Assembly: GCA_030156305.1 (NCBI GenBank)
Contig: JASGMZ010000104.1
Location: 1 to 9,456 of the forward strand
Direction of reading: 5' to 3'
DNA: 9,456 nt
Source of the DNA: Bacteroidales bacterium
GTDB taxonomy: Bacteria > Bacteroidota > Bacteroidia > Bacteroidales > UBA12077
In this document: positions 1-6,602 of the stretch, one piece after another
Numbering within the stretch: the stretch's first letter is position 1
Layout of the letters: every line of letters starts with the position of its first letter
The notes under the pieces: generated by a model
The model's database searches: none
Told to the model about the DNA's origin: nothing
Seen by the model: the letters and a program-made list of their open reading frames with translations, nothing else
Made by a program: the position numbers and the translations under genes

Positions 1-23
1 TTTGCATAATTTTGGCTGCACTC

Positions 24-52
24 GGCATAGCTCAAGCAAGCTTGGCTCTGCC
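24..52. repeat. Imperfect inverted repeat in the gene-free stretch 1-137
   Basis: The arms are 24-37 (ggcatagctcaagc) and 40-52 (gcttggctctgcc). They pair over 12 bases with one mismatch and one bulged T, around a 2-base spacer centred on an AAGCTT-like core. It lies beyond the end of the heptose kinase gene on the minus strand, next to two other inverted repeats. I see no coding potential here. It may be part of a composite intergenic repeat or an RNA hairpin; its function is unknown. Confidence 0.4.
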
Positions 53-65
53 CTCGTTGGCACAA

Positions 66-94
66 AATTTTAGGAGCGATAGTGAACTAAAATT
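66..94. repeat. Stem-loop with 8-bp perfect arms
   Basis: The arms aattttag (66-73) and ctaaaatt (87-94) are perfect inverted repeats around a 13-base loop, gagcgatagtgaa (74-86). The loop closely resembles the core of the larger hairpin at 8100-8154 (gacgcgtagcgaa), although the stems are unrelated. The AT-rich stem alone is weak, so it is the loop similarity that makes the element credible. It may be a dispersed intergenic element or part of the 3' end of the heptose kinase transcript. Confidence 0.45.
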
Positions 95-99
95 ATACA

Positions 100-119
100 C
101 CTGCCTGCCGGCAGGCAGG
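100..119. repeat. Perfect 20-bp GC-rich palindrome
   Basis: The sequence cctgcctgccggcaggcagg reads the same on both strands. It starts 18 bases past the heptose kinase stop codon. As RNA it can form an 8-bp GC-rich stem with a CCGG loop, which could protect or terminate the kinase transcript. On the minus strand it is followed by tgtataatttta rather than a clean U tract, so it is not a textbook intrinsic terminator. It stands out sharply from the AT-rich surroundings, which suggests a dispersed REP-like element. Confidence 0.65.
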
Positions 120-137
120 ATTGAACACATATCGGTA

Positions 138-1133
138 TTAGAAATATTTTTCAAGCGCTTCTTTAAGTAATTGTTCTTTATTTACTGGCACAACACCTAC
201 TTTTTCACATACCTGTCCACCGGCAAGGTTAGACAGGATTGCGATAACTTCGGGTTCTAACCCTGCTGCCAAACAAAGGCTTGCTGTACCTATTAGTGTG
301 TCGCCGGCACCCGAAACATCGGCAATGTCTCTTATTTCGGCAGGAATAGTTTTGTAAAAATCCTGGTTGCTGATGAATACACCTAACTCCGATAGCGTAA
401 CAAAAATATATTTGGCTGATAGTTTATGGTGTAAAAGCTTCGATGCTTCATGAATACCCTTAAAATCACCTTTTGGAATGTCAATTTTTGATCCTTCAAC
501 CAGTTCTTTAAAATTGGGTTTAAAAAGAGTAACATTCTGATATTCCATAAAATTCCTTTTTTTCGGATCAACCAAAGAAGGAATATCATTTTTATTGGCA
601 TACTCAACTACCGAATGGATTACTTTTGGGGTAATACATCCTTTGTCATAATCTTCAAAAATTATGGCATGGATTTTTTGGCCTGCCAGTATACTTAAAA
701 TATGATGTATAAACCTTGATTCGGTATCTTTAGCTAACATCTCATCGATCTCTTCATCAACTCTTAATAAATGTTGATTATCAGCTATTATTCTGGTTTT
801 TAAGGTTGTTTTACGATTTTCGTCTTCAACGATTCCTTCGCTGGACAGTTTACGTTTTTTTAGCAAACTGAAAAATGTCCGTGATCTTGTATCTTTTCCA
901 ACCACCGAACATAATATGGGTTTTGCTCCTAAGGCTTGAACATTTAATGCTACGTTGGCTGCGCCACCTAAACGGTTTTCCTGCTTGGTACTCATAATAA
1001 TAGGTACCGGAGCTTCTGGCGAAATGCGGTTTACTTTTCCCCACATATATGAATCGATCATTACATCGCCAATAATCAGAATGTTAAATTGATTAAACGT
1101 ATCGAAAACGGATTGAAGATCTATTTTATTCAC
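138..1133 (-). CDS. rfaE1: D-glycero-beta-D-manno-heptose-7-phosphate kinase (PfkB family, stand-alone)
   Basis: Cytoplasmic sugar kinase of the PfkB/ribokinase fold that phosphorylates heptose 7-phosphate at C1, on the way to ADP-heptose for the LPS inner core. Counting from the GTG start (331 aa), the N-terminal strand ILIIGDVMIDSY is followed by ISPEAPVP (about 37-44), typical of HldE/RfaE kinases. Next come GGAANVALN (from about 56), DPKKRN (about 189-194) and the PfkB signature DVSGAGDT (272-279) with its catalytic Asp at 278. The frame stays open to 1265, but a longer protein would overlap the upstream gene and would have to start above a good promoter at 1159-1189. GTG at 1133 gives the usual short leader before ILIIGD. 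The C-terminal nucleotidyltransferase domain of fused HldE is absent, so a separate RfaE2-type enzyme is expected elsewhere. The family assignment is strong; the exact start is likely. Confidence 0.93.
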   Translation of the reverse strand: MNKIDLQSVFDTFNQFNILIIGDVMIDSYMWGKVNRISPEAPVPIIMSTKQENRLGGAANVALNVQALGAKPILCSVVGKDTRSRTFFSLLKKRKLSSEGIVEDENRKTTLKTRIIADNQHLLRVDEEIDEMLAKDTESRFIHHILSILAGQKIHAIIFEDYDKGCITPKVIHSVVEYANKNDIPSLVDPKKRNFMEYQNVTLFKPNFKELVEGSKIDIPKGDFKGIHEASKLLHHKLSAKYIFVTLSELGVFISNQDFYKTIPAEIRDIADVSGAGDTLIGTASLCLAAGLEPEVIAILSNLAGGQVCEKVGVVPVNKEQLLKEALEKYF

Positions 1134-1158
1134 CAGATTAAATTTTGGAATTAAAATG

Positions 1159-1189
1159 CAAAGATAAGAAAACAGCCTGAAACGTTCAA
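1159..1189 (-). promoter_or_regulatory. Bacteroidota-type promoter for the heptose kinase gene
   Basis: On the minus strand a TTG (1189-1187) is followed after 20 bases by TATCTTTG (1166-1159), matching the TTG / TAnnTTTG consensus. Transcription would begin near 1153, giving a leader of about 20 bases before the GTG at 1133. It lies in the 71-base gap after the lipoprotein gene, so rfaE1 can be expressed independently. It also argues against the longer reading frame starting at 1265. Confidence 0.7.
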
Positions 1190-1204
1190 TGAGTTTTTGG
1201 ATTC

Positions 1205-1675
1205 TTATTCTTTTTTGCTTTGCTTGCCCAATCCTGGATTTCCTGTGTCTAAAACAAAACGCCATTCCCCTTTAGCATTTTTTTCCCAAATAGTGCAATA
1301 AGTACCTCTTTGTACATCGCCTTTTTGTTTACCACTTGTTATTTCAAGCAGATAAATTCCATAAGTATAACCTAAATCTACGGATTGGGATATTTTAGCA
1401 TAGCTGGGTTGCCATGTTAGTCGGTAGTTAGAATCACTTAATTCAGCATACAATTTTTTTAAAGCTGGTTTTCCAACAATAGGAAAGGAGTTGGGTTTTA
1501 ATAAAACAACATCGGGCGCTGCAAATTCTAAAAAAGCCTGGTGGTTTCCAACTTGAACCGAACGATTTGAAAACTCTACATCGGTTTTCAACATAGTTTG
1601 TTTTTCTTGTTCAATATCTTCGGAGGTGTTACAACTCCATAAAAAAATTAAAATAAAGGGAAGTATTTTTTTCAT
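1205..1675 (-). CDS. Small lipoprotein with a DUF4440/SnoaL-like (NTF2-fold) domain
   Basis: A 156-aa protein with a lipoprotein signal: MKKI, a hydrophobic stretch, then LWSC with the lipidated Cys at 15. Acidic residues (SED, then E22 and E24) follow the Cys and loosely recall Bacteroidota surface-export signals; that point is inference. Residues about 28-147 look like the DUF4440/SnoaL-like NTF2 fold: an N-terminal helix with AFLEFAAPDVVLL, a middle GYTYGIYLL strand, and a C-terminal GTYCTIWEK...GEWRFVLDTGNPG stretch. Such domains may bind small ligands or act as simple enzymes, but no catalytic function can be named. It begins 14 bases after the FMN-binding gene and shares its first 19 coding bases with that gene. 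Both are probably on one transcript. Confidence 0.8.
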   Translation of the reverse strand: MKKILPFILIFLWSCNTSEDIEQEKQTMLKTDVEFSNRSVQVGNHQAFLEFAAPDVVLLKPNSFPIVGKPALKKLYAELSDSNYRLTWQPSYAKISQSVDLGYTYGIYLLEITSGKQKGDVQRGTYCTIWEKNAKGEWRFVLDTGNPGLGKQSKKE

Positions 1676-1689
1676 AATTGATGATTTAA

Positions 1690-2097
1690 TTATTTACTGT
1701 TTTGATTTTCAATGGCATCTATTATCGCCGCTTTAGCAAAGTTCGAGGGTCTGGTTGCGCCGGTTAAAGCATCAAGGGCTAAATTCTGGGCATTTTTTAA
1801 GTTTTCTTCAATATCTTTTTTGCTGAGATAACCCGGCATATAAAACATTCTTTTGAATTCTAAGTTTTCAACCGTATGATTTTTTATGGTAAACTCAACA
1901 TGCGAAAGCGTAATTAGCTTAAAAATTTTAAATTTTCCCTGGTAAAAACCATCAGCTAAATTGGAGGTGTTCAGATAGAAATTTTTAGCCAACGTGTTGG
2001 CTTGATCATTTGCTTTTTTAATAACCAAGTTACCTATTACCGGAGTGGCAAAAAAGGCAAGGGAAAAAACTAATATGTAGGGAAGTATTTTTTTCAT
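1690..2097 (-). CDS. Exported single-domain FMN-binding protein (predicted covalent flavin)
   Basis: A 135-aa protein with a basic start and a hydrophobic segment (about 4-25) that is either a signal peptide or an uncleaved anchor; no clear AxA cleavage site is visible. The rest resembles the FMN_bind domain of NqrC/RnfG and related proteins: DGFYQG (49-54), a strand-rich middle part, and DALTGAT (109-115) followed by a helix. DxxTGAT fits the site where the flavin transferase ApbE attaches FMN through the last Thr, here T115. The inferred role is extracytoplasmic electron transfer. No ApbE or redox partner gene lies in the window. The gene starts 48 bases after priA without a recognisable promoter, so read-through from priA is likely. 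The gene downstream is the DUF4440-like lipoprotein. Confidence 0.8.
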   Translation of the reverse strand: MKKILPYILVFSLAFFATPVIGNLVIKKANDQANTLAKNFYLNTSNLADGFYQGKFKIFKLITLSHVEFTIKNHTVENLEFKRMFYMPGYLSKKDIEENLKNAQNLALDALTGATRPSNFAKAAIIDAIENQNSK

Positions 2098-2145
2098 TTT
2101 TGATATTTCTTTTAGTTAGGTGTAAAAATAATGATTTCAAGAAAA

Positions 2146-4623
2146 TTACACCGGATCCACATCAATGGATATTTGTATGGTTTTGAAGCTATCTGTTGTT
2201 ACCAGTTGAATGATTTGTTCATCCAACAATTTTTTTGCTTTTTGAAACGACCGTTGGCGTTCGATTTTGATTAATATTTTTTTGATATACATATTTTGTA
2301 TTCTCCCGATTACGGGAGATTCAGGGCCTAACACTCTTTTGCCAAAAATCTTTTTTAAGTTGTTGGCTAAAAAGTTGGAGGATTTATCTACCACATCGGC
2401 TTTTTTGTGTTTAATTGAAATATAAATTAACCGGCAAAATGGCGGATAATTAAAATTTTTTCGTTCGAGTAATTGGGATTTGTACATTTCCTGGTATTTA
2501 TTATCCAATACAAATTGTAAAATCGGATGTTCCGGATGGCTGGTTTGGATAATTACTTTGCCTTGTTTGTTTTTTCTTCCGGCACGTCCGCTTACCTGGG
2601 CCATTAATTGATAACTGCGCTCAAAAGCTCTGAAATCGGGGTAGTTAAGCATGTTATCGGCATTCAAAATTCCTACAAGGGCAACATTGTCAAAATCTAA
2701 TCCTTTCGAAACCATTTGAGTGCCAATTAAAATATCTATTTTACCCTGCTCAAATCCGGAAATGATATTTTCGTATGCATATTTAGATCTTGTAGAGTCC
2801 AAATCCATACGCTTAACTTTTGCATCGGGGAAAAAGATTTTTATCTCATCCTCAACTTTTTCGGTACCAAAGCCTCGTGTTGATAATGAGGTATTTCCAC
2901 AGGCTTTACATACTTTTGGGTTTTTGATGGTATATCCACAGTAGTGGCAAACCAGCTCATTATGCTGCTTGTGGTAAGTCATGCTCACATCGCAATGGGT
3001 GCAATAGGGAATCCACCCACAGGTTTCGCATTCTAAAAATGGAGCAAACCCACGCCTATTTTGGAAAAGGATAATTTGCTCGTTATTATCAAGCGATTCT
3101 TTAATATTATCCAATAATACCGGGCTAAAATGCGATTTCATCTGTTTCTTTTTTCTTGCTTTAAGCGTATCGCTTAAAATAATTTCGGGCAACTTAATTT
3201 CCTGAAATCTTGAATTTAGCTCAACTAGTCCGTATTTATCTGTTTTTGCGTTAAAATAACTTTCAATAGAGGGGGTTGCTGTTCCGAGCAGCACTTTGGC
3301 CTGGTGGATTTGAGCCAGTACAATTGCCATGTCGCGGGCATTGTAGCGTGGTGCCGGATCGTATTGTTTGTAAGTATTTTCATGCTCTTCATCAATAATA
3401 ATTAATCCCAGATTTGAAAACGGCAAAAACAGTGATGAACGGACACCGAGAATAATGTCATAATGGTTTTCTTTAGTGCTCTTTAGAACATTCTGATAAA
3501 CTTCAACCCGCTCTCCATCGTTAAATTTAGAGTGATAGATTCCCACCCTGTTGCCAAATACTGATTTTAAGCGGTTAATGATTTGTGCGGTTAAAGCAAT
3601 TTCCGGCAAGAGGTATAAAACCTGTTTTCCTTGATTAATTTGTTCCTGTATCAGTTGAATATAAATTTCTGTTTTACCACTTGATGTTACACCATGCAGT
3701 AACACAACCTGCTTTTCATTAAAATGTTTTTGAATGGCTTGGTGTGCCTGATCCTGTGCTATAGATAGCTGTTTAGCATCATTGACATCTGTTGATGAAT
3801 AGTCGAGCCGGCTCGCCGTTTTTTTATACTCGGTTAAAATATTTTTTTTAATTAATGATTGAATGATTGAATGATTTGCTCCAGTTTTTTTGATTAAACC
3901 TTGCCGGCTGACTTCAGCAGGTTCCTTTTTTGAAAATTTTCCCGACAGTTGTATGAAACTAATGAGCACATCGAGCTGCCTGTGGGCTTTCTTTAACGAA
4001 TCAAACGCTTCGTTTAGTTGTTTTTCGGTTGTAATCGATTCGTGCAGTCCAATATAAGTTTCAGTCCTGGGTTTGTAACTTTCTTTTAGCTTTTCTTCGA
4101 GAATAACCGCTTTTTTATCGATAAGTGATTTTATTACCGGCAAAGCATCTTTTTTATTCAGGGCTAGGGCAATGTCATTTACTTTGGCAATGTTTGTTTT
4201 TTCTAAAAAATCGAGCACTAATGATTCGGTACTGGTAAATGTTTCATTTTTAATATTTTCTGCATTGTAAATCACTTTGGTTTCCGATTCAAGTTTTAAT
4301 CCCGAAGGTAGTGCTGCTTTAAATACCTCGCCCAGCGAGCACATATAATAATCGGCAATCCATTGCCATAATTTTAATTGTGATTCGTTTACAATCGGGC
4401 CATCATCTAATACCGATAAAATATCTTTTGTTTCGTAATCTGCAGGCTTTTTGTAATGAATGGTATGAATGATTGCGGCATAAATTTTACGCCGTCCAAA
4501 TTGAACAATTACCCTTTTGCCTGTTGTTACTGATTTTTCCAGTGGTTTTGGAATGCTGTAAGTAAACAGTTGCTTTAAAGGGAGCGGCAGTATTACATCG
4601 ACAAAAACGGGTGAATTGCTCAT
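2146..4623 (-). CDS. priA: Primosomal protein N', replication restart DNA helicase PriA
   Basis: An 825-aa cytoplasmic helicase that recognises stalled forks and reloads the replisome. The N-terminal 3'-end DNA-binding domain (about 7-110) is followed by a winged-helix-like linker. Helicase motifs are complete: Walker A GVTSSGKT (311-318), DEEH (411-414), GTATPS (447-452), GTQMVSKGLDF (634-644) and QVSGRAGR (676-683). Between the helicase lobes are eight zinc-binding cysteines: C532, C535, C541, C544, C559, C562, C572 and C575. It is longer than E. coli PriA (about 730 aa), with the extra length mostly in the linker before the helicase. ATG at 4623 begins 12 bases after pfkA stops, so it is the third gene of an ispH-pfkA-priA cluster. 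It looks intact. An 8-bp tandem repeat lies in its linker at 3854-3877. Confidence 0.97.
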   Translation of the reverse strand: MSNSPVFVDVILPLPLKQLFTYSIPKPLEKSVTTGKRVIVQFGRRKIYAAIIHTIHYKKPADYETKDILSVLDDGPIVNESQLKLWQWIADYYMCSLGEVFKAALPSGLKLESETKVIYNAENIKNETFTSTESLVLDFLEKTNIAKVNDIALALNKKDALPVIKSLIDKKAVILEEKLKESYKPRTETYIGLHESITTEKQLNEAFDSLKKAHRQLDVLISFIQLSGKFSKKEPAEVSRQGLIKKTGANHSIIQSLIKKNILTEYKKTASRLDYSSTDVNDAKQLSIAQDQAHQAIQKHFNEKQVVLLHGVTSSGKTEIYIQLIQEQINQGKQVLYLLPEIALTAQIINRLKSVFGNRVGIYHSKFNDGERVEVYQNVLKSTKENHYDIILGVRSSLFLPFSNLGLIIIDEEHENTYKQYDPAPRYNARDMAIVLAQIHQAKVLLGTATPSIESYFNAKTDKYGLVELNSRFQEIKLPEIILSDTLKARKKKQMKSHFSPVLLDNIKESLDNNEQIILFQNRRGFAPFLECETCGWIPYCTHCDVSMTYHKQHNELVCHYCGYTIKNPKVCKACGNTSLSTRGFGTEKVEDEIKIFFPDAKVKRMDLDSTRSKYAYENIISGFEQGKIDILIGTQMVSKGLDFDNVALVGILNADNMLNYPDFRAFERSYQLMAQVSGRAGRKNKQGKVIIQTSHPEHPILQFVLDNKYQEMYKSQLLERKNFNYPPFCRLIYISIKHKKADVVDKSSNFLANNLKKIFGKRVLGPESPVIGRIQNMYIKKILIKIERQRSFQKAKKLLDEQIIQLVTTDSFKTIQISIDVDPV
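3854..3877. repeat. 8-bp tandem repeat inside priA
   Basis: Three back-to-back copies of aatgattg lie at 3854-3861, 3862-3869 and 3870-3877; the last base of the third copy differs (t instead of g). On the coding strand they encode residues in the linker around 249-257 (NHSIIQSLI). Gain or loss of one unit would shift the frame of priA. Confidence 0.8.
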
Positions 4624-4635
4624 ATAAAAAGCAAA

Positions 4636-5616
4636 TTAAACATTTAAGAAATCGAGAATTTCCAGCAACCTGCGATTAACATCTTTATGATGTTTGATGG
4701 TTTTATTAAAAGGGATATGTACAATTTCTCTGTTCATCATCCCAACCATAATGCTTTGCTGGTCGTCCATCAGCGCTTCTACTGCTGCCACGCCCAACTC
4801 GCTTGCAATTACCCTGTCGAATGCCGTAGGTGATCCCCCGCGTTGAATGTGCCCCAATACGGTTACCCGGATATCATAATCTTTAAAATCATTTTTTACT
4901 TGTTTTGCAATAGCATAAGCACCGCCGCTCTCGTCACCTTCGGCAACTAAAATAATGTTAGAAGATTTTTTACGTTTATATCCCGACTCCAGGTATTCTC
5001 TAAGATTTTGAGAGTCGGTTTCAATTTCAGGGATAAGAATAGCTTCGGCACCACAAGCTATACCACTTCTGAGTGCCAAAAAACCGGCATCTTTTCCCAT
5101 CACTTCAATAAAAAACAGCCGATTATGTGAGCTTGCGGTATCTCTTATCTTGTCAACAGCCTGTATAATGGTATTTAGTGCAGTATCGTATCCAATGGTG
5201 TAGTCGGTACCATATAGGTCATTATCAATAGTTCCCGGAATACCAATAAAAGGAATGTCAAACTCTTCGGTAAATTTTCGTGCTCCGGTAAATGTACCAT
5301 CACCACCAATAACAACCACCGCATCAATGCCCTCTTTTTTTAAGTTCTGAAAAGAAGCTTTACGGCCTGTAGGCGTTTTAAACTCTTCACTGCGGGCTGT
5401 TTTTAATATAGTTCCTCCCTTTTGGATGATATCGCTTACCATGTATGATTTGAGCTGTTGAAAATTGCCCCGAATAAGTCCTTCGTAACCATGGCGAATG
5501 CCAATTACTTTTATATTATTGTATATTGCTGTACGCGTAACCGCTCTTATGGCTGCATTCATGCCGGGAGCATCGCCCCCCGAGGTTAGAACTCCTATTG
5601 TTTTTATTTTAGCCAT
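4636..5616 (-). CDS. pfkA: ATP-dependent 6-phosphofructokinase
   Basis: A 326-aa cytoplasmic enzyme that converts fructose 6-phosphate to fructose 1,6-bisphosphate in glycolysis. It has the N-terminal LTSGGDAPGMNAAIR (10-24) and GGDGT (104-108); Gly rather than Asp in this motif indicates ATP, not pyrophosphate, as donor. PGTIDND (127-133) carries the catalytic base D131, and R166, R250, H256 and R259 match the E. coli substrate-binding residues. GHIQRGGSPTAFDR (255-268) is the family signature. R24 and R28 match the E. coli allosteric-site arginines. An oddity is EVMGK (171-175): the Arg corresponding to E. coli Arg171 is Lys175. Length is normal for a bacterial PfkA. ATG at 5616 lies 11 bases after ispH, and priA follows after 12 bases, so it is the middle gene of an operon-like cluster. 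Confidence 0.96.
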   Translation of the reverse strand: MAKIKTIGVLTSGGDAPGMNAAIRAVTRTAIYNNIKVIGIRHGYEGLIRGNFQQLKSYMVSDIIQKGGTILKTARSEEFKTPTGRKASFQNLKKEGIDAVVVIGGDGTFTGARKFTEEFDIPFIGIPGTIDNDLYGTDYTIGYDTALNTIIQAVDKIRDTASSHNRLFFIEVMGKDAGFLALRSGIACGAEAILIPEIETDSQNLREYLESGYKRKKSSNIILVAEGDESGGAYAIAKQVKNDFKDYDIRVTVLGHIQRGGSPTAFDRVIASELGVAAVEALMDDQQSIMVGMMNREIVHIPFNKTIKHHKDVNRRLLEILDFLNV

Positions 5617-5627
5617 TTGGTAAGAAT

Positions 5628-6509
5628 TTATGGATTTGTTATTTTTTTTATTTCAGAAGCTACATTTTCCATTAACCATCTGGGTGTTGATGTAGCTCCG
5701 CAAACACCCACAGATTTAGCTTTGTTAAACCAGGCTTTTTTTAGTTCCGATTGTTCGGAAACAAAAAAAGTATTAGGATTTTCGGCCTGGCATACTTGAA
5801 ATAACATACGTCCGTTGGAGCTTTTTTTGCCACTCACAAAAATAACTACATCATGATTTTTTACAAATTCACGCAGTTGTGGTTGTCGGTGTGATACCTG
5901 TTTGCATATTGTATCGTTGGTGATAAAATCAATCTCTTTCGTTCCCTGTGTAGCTATCATTCGTTTTTTTATCTCTTTTTGTATCTTATTAAAATCTTCA
6001 ATATTTTTGGTGGTTTGAGAAAAAAGATTGACAGGTTTGCTGAAATCAATTTTGTCTAAATCCTCCATTCCGCCTATAATAATTGCTTTACCCTTGGTTT
6101 GACCTACCAGGCCGTTTACTTCTGCGTGACCTTCTTTCCCGTAAATTACTACTTGTCCGCCTTTTTTTAAAAAGACGTCAAATCCTTGTTTAATATTGTT
6201 TTGCAGTTTTAAAACTACCGGGCAAGAAGCATCAATGAGCTGAATATTATTTTTTTTAGCTATTTCATAAGTCTCCGGTGGCTCGCCATGGGCGCGCAAT
6301 AATACTTTGCAGTTTTTTAAGTTTTTAAACTGTTCAAGGTTAATGGTAATCAAACCTTTTGATTTAAGGCGATCTACTTCGGCACTGTTATGGACAATAT
6401 CTCCCAGGCAGTATAAAATATGATTTTTTTTGAGCTCTTTTTCTGCCAGTTGGATGGCATTAACTACTCCAAAACAGAAACCTGAATTATTATCAATTTC
6501 AATTTTCAT
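5628..6509 (-). CDS. ispH: 4-hydroxy-3-methylbut-2-enyl diphosphate reductase (IspH/LytB)
   Basis: A 293-aa iron-sulfur enzyme that performs the last step of the MEP pathway, reducing HMBPP to isopentenyl and dimethylallyl diphosphate. The three cluster-binding cysteines are visible: C12 in GFCFGV, C96 in DASCPVV and C202 in NDTICKQVSHRQ. Substrate-site motifs are present: LGDIVHN with H40, RAHGEPP with H74, GKEGHAEVNG with H128 and E130, SQTT, SSN (230-232) and GATSTPRWLMENV near the C-terminus. Length is close to other bacterial IspH proteins. It is the first gene of the ispH-pfkA-priA cluster. A promoter matching the Bacteroidota consensus lies about 105 bases upstream, inside the end of the membrane-protein gene. 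The 93-base gap before the start holds a short repeated tttgcggct (6517-6525 and 6553-6561) and little else. Confidence 0.96.
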   Translation of the reverse strand: MKIEIDNNSGFCFGVVNAIQLAEKELKKNHILYCLGDIVHNSAEVDRLKSKGLITINLEQFKNLKNCKVLLRAHGEPPETYEIAKKNNIQLIDASCPVVLKLQNNIKQGFDVFLKKGGQVVIYGKEGHAEVNGLVGQTKGKAIIIGGMEDLDKIDFSKPVNLFSQTTKNIEDFNKIQKEIKKRMIATQGTKEIDFITNDTICKQVSHRQPQLREFVKNHDVVIFVSGKKSSNGRMLFQVCQAENPNTFFVSEQSELKKAWFNKAKSVGVCGATSTPRWLMENVASEIKKITNP

Positions 6510-6602
6510 TATTCTATTTGCGGCTTTTTCAATTATTTTGTATCTTCTTTAGTTTGCGGCTGAGAGGGCATTACTTATAATGGGCACTTGTTAGCAAACG
6601 TT

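Noticed and set aside
1134..1265. N-terminal extension of the heptose kinase reading frame
   Set aside because: It overlaps the upstream lipoprotein gene by about 60 bases, lies across a good promoter, and adds residues before the usual start of the PfkB fold.
2720..2944. Plus-strand open frame within priA
   Set aside because: It is the reverse shadow of the PriA zinc-binding/helicase region, which is clearly the real gene. Other plus-strand frames (5617-5799, 7579-7791, 8663-8869, 8903-9103) are shadows of the same kind.
6517..6599. Repeated tttgcggct (6517-6525, 6553-6561) and weak inverted repeats catta/taatg (6569-6582) and gtttgc/gcaaac as a riboswitch or terminator
   Set aside because: The repeats are 9 bases or shorter and the possible stems only 5-6 bp; this is too little to call a structured element.
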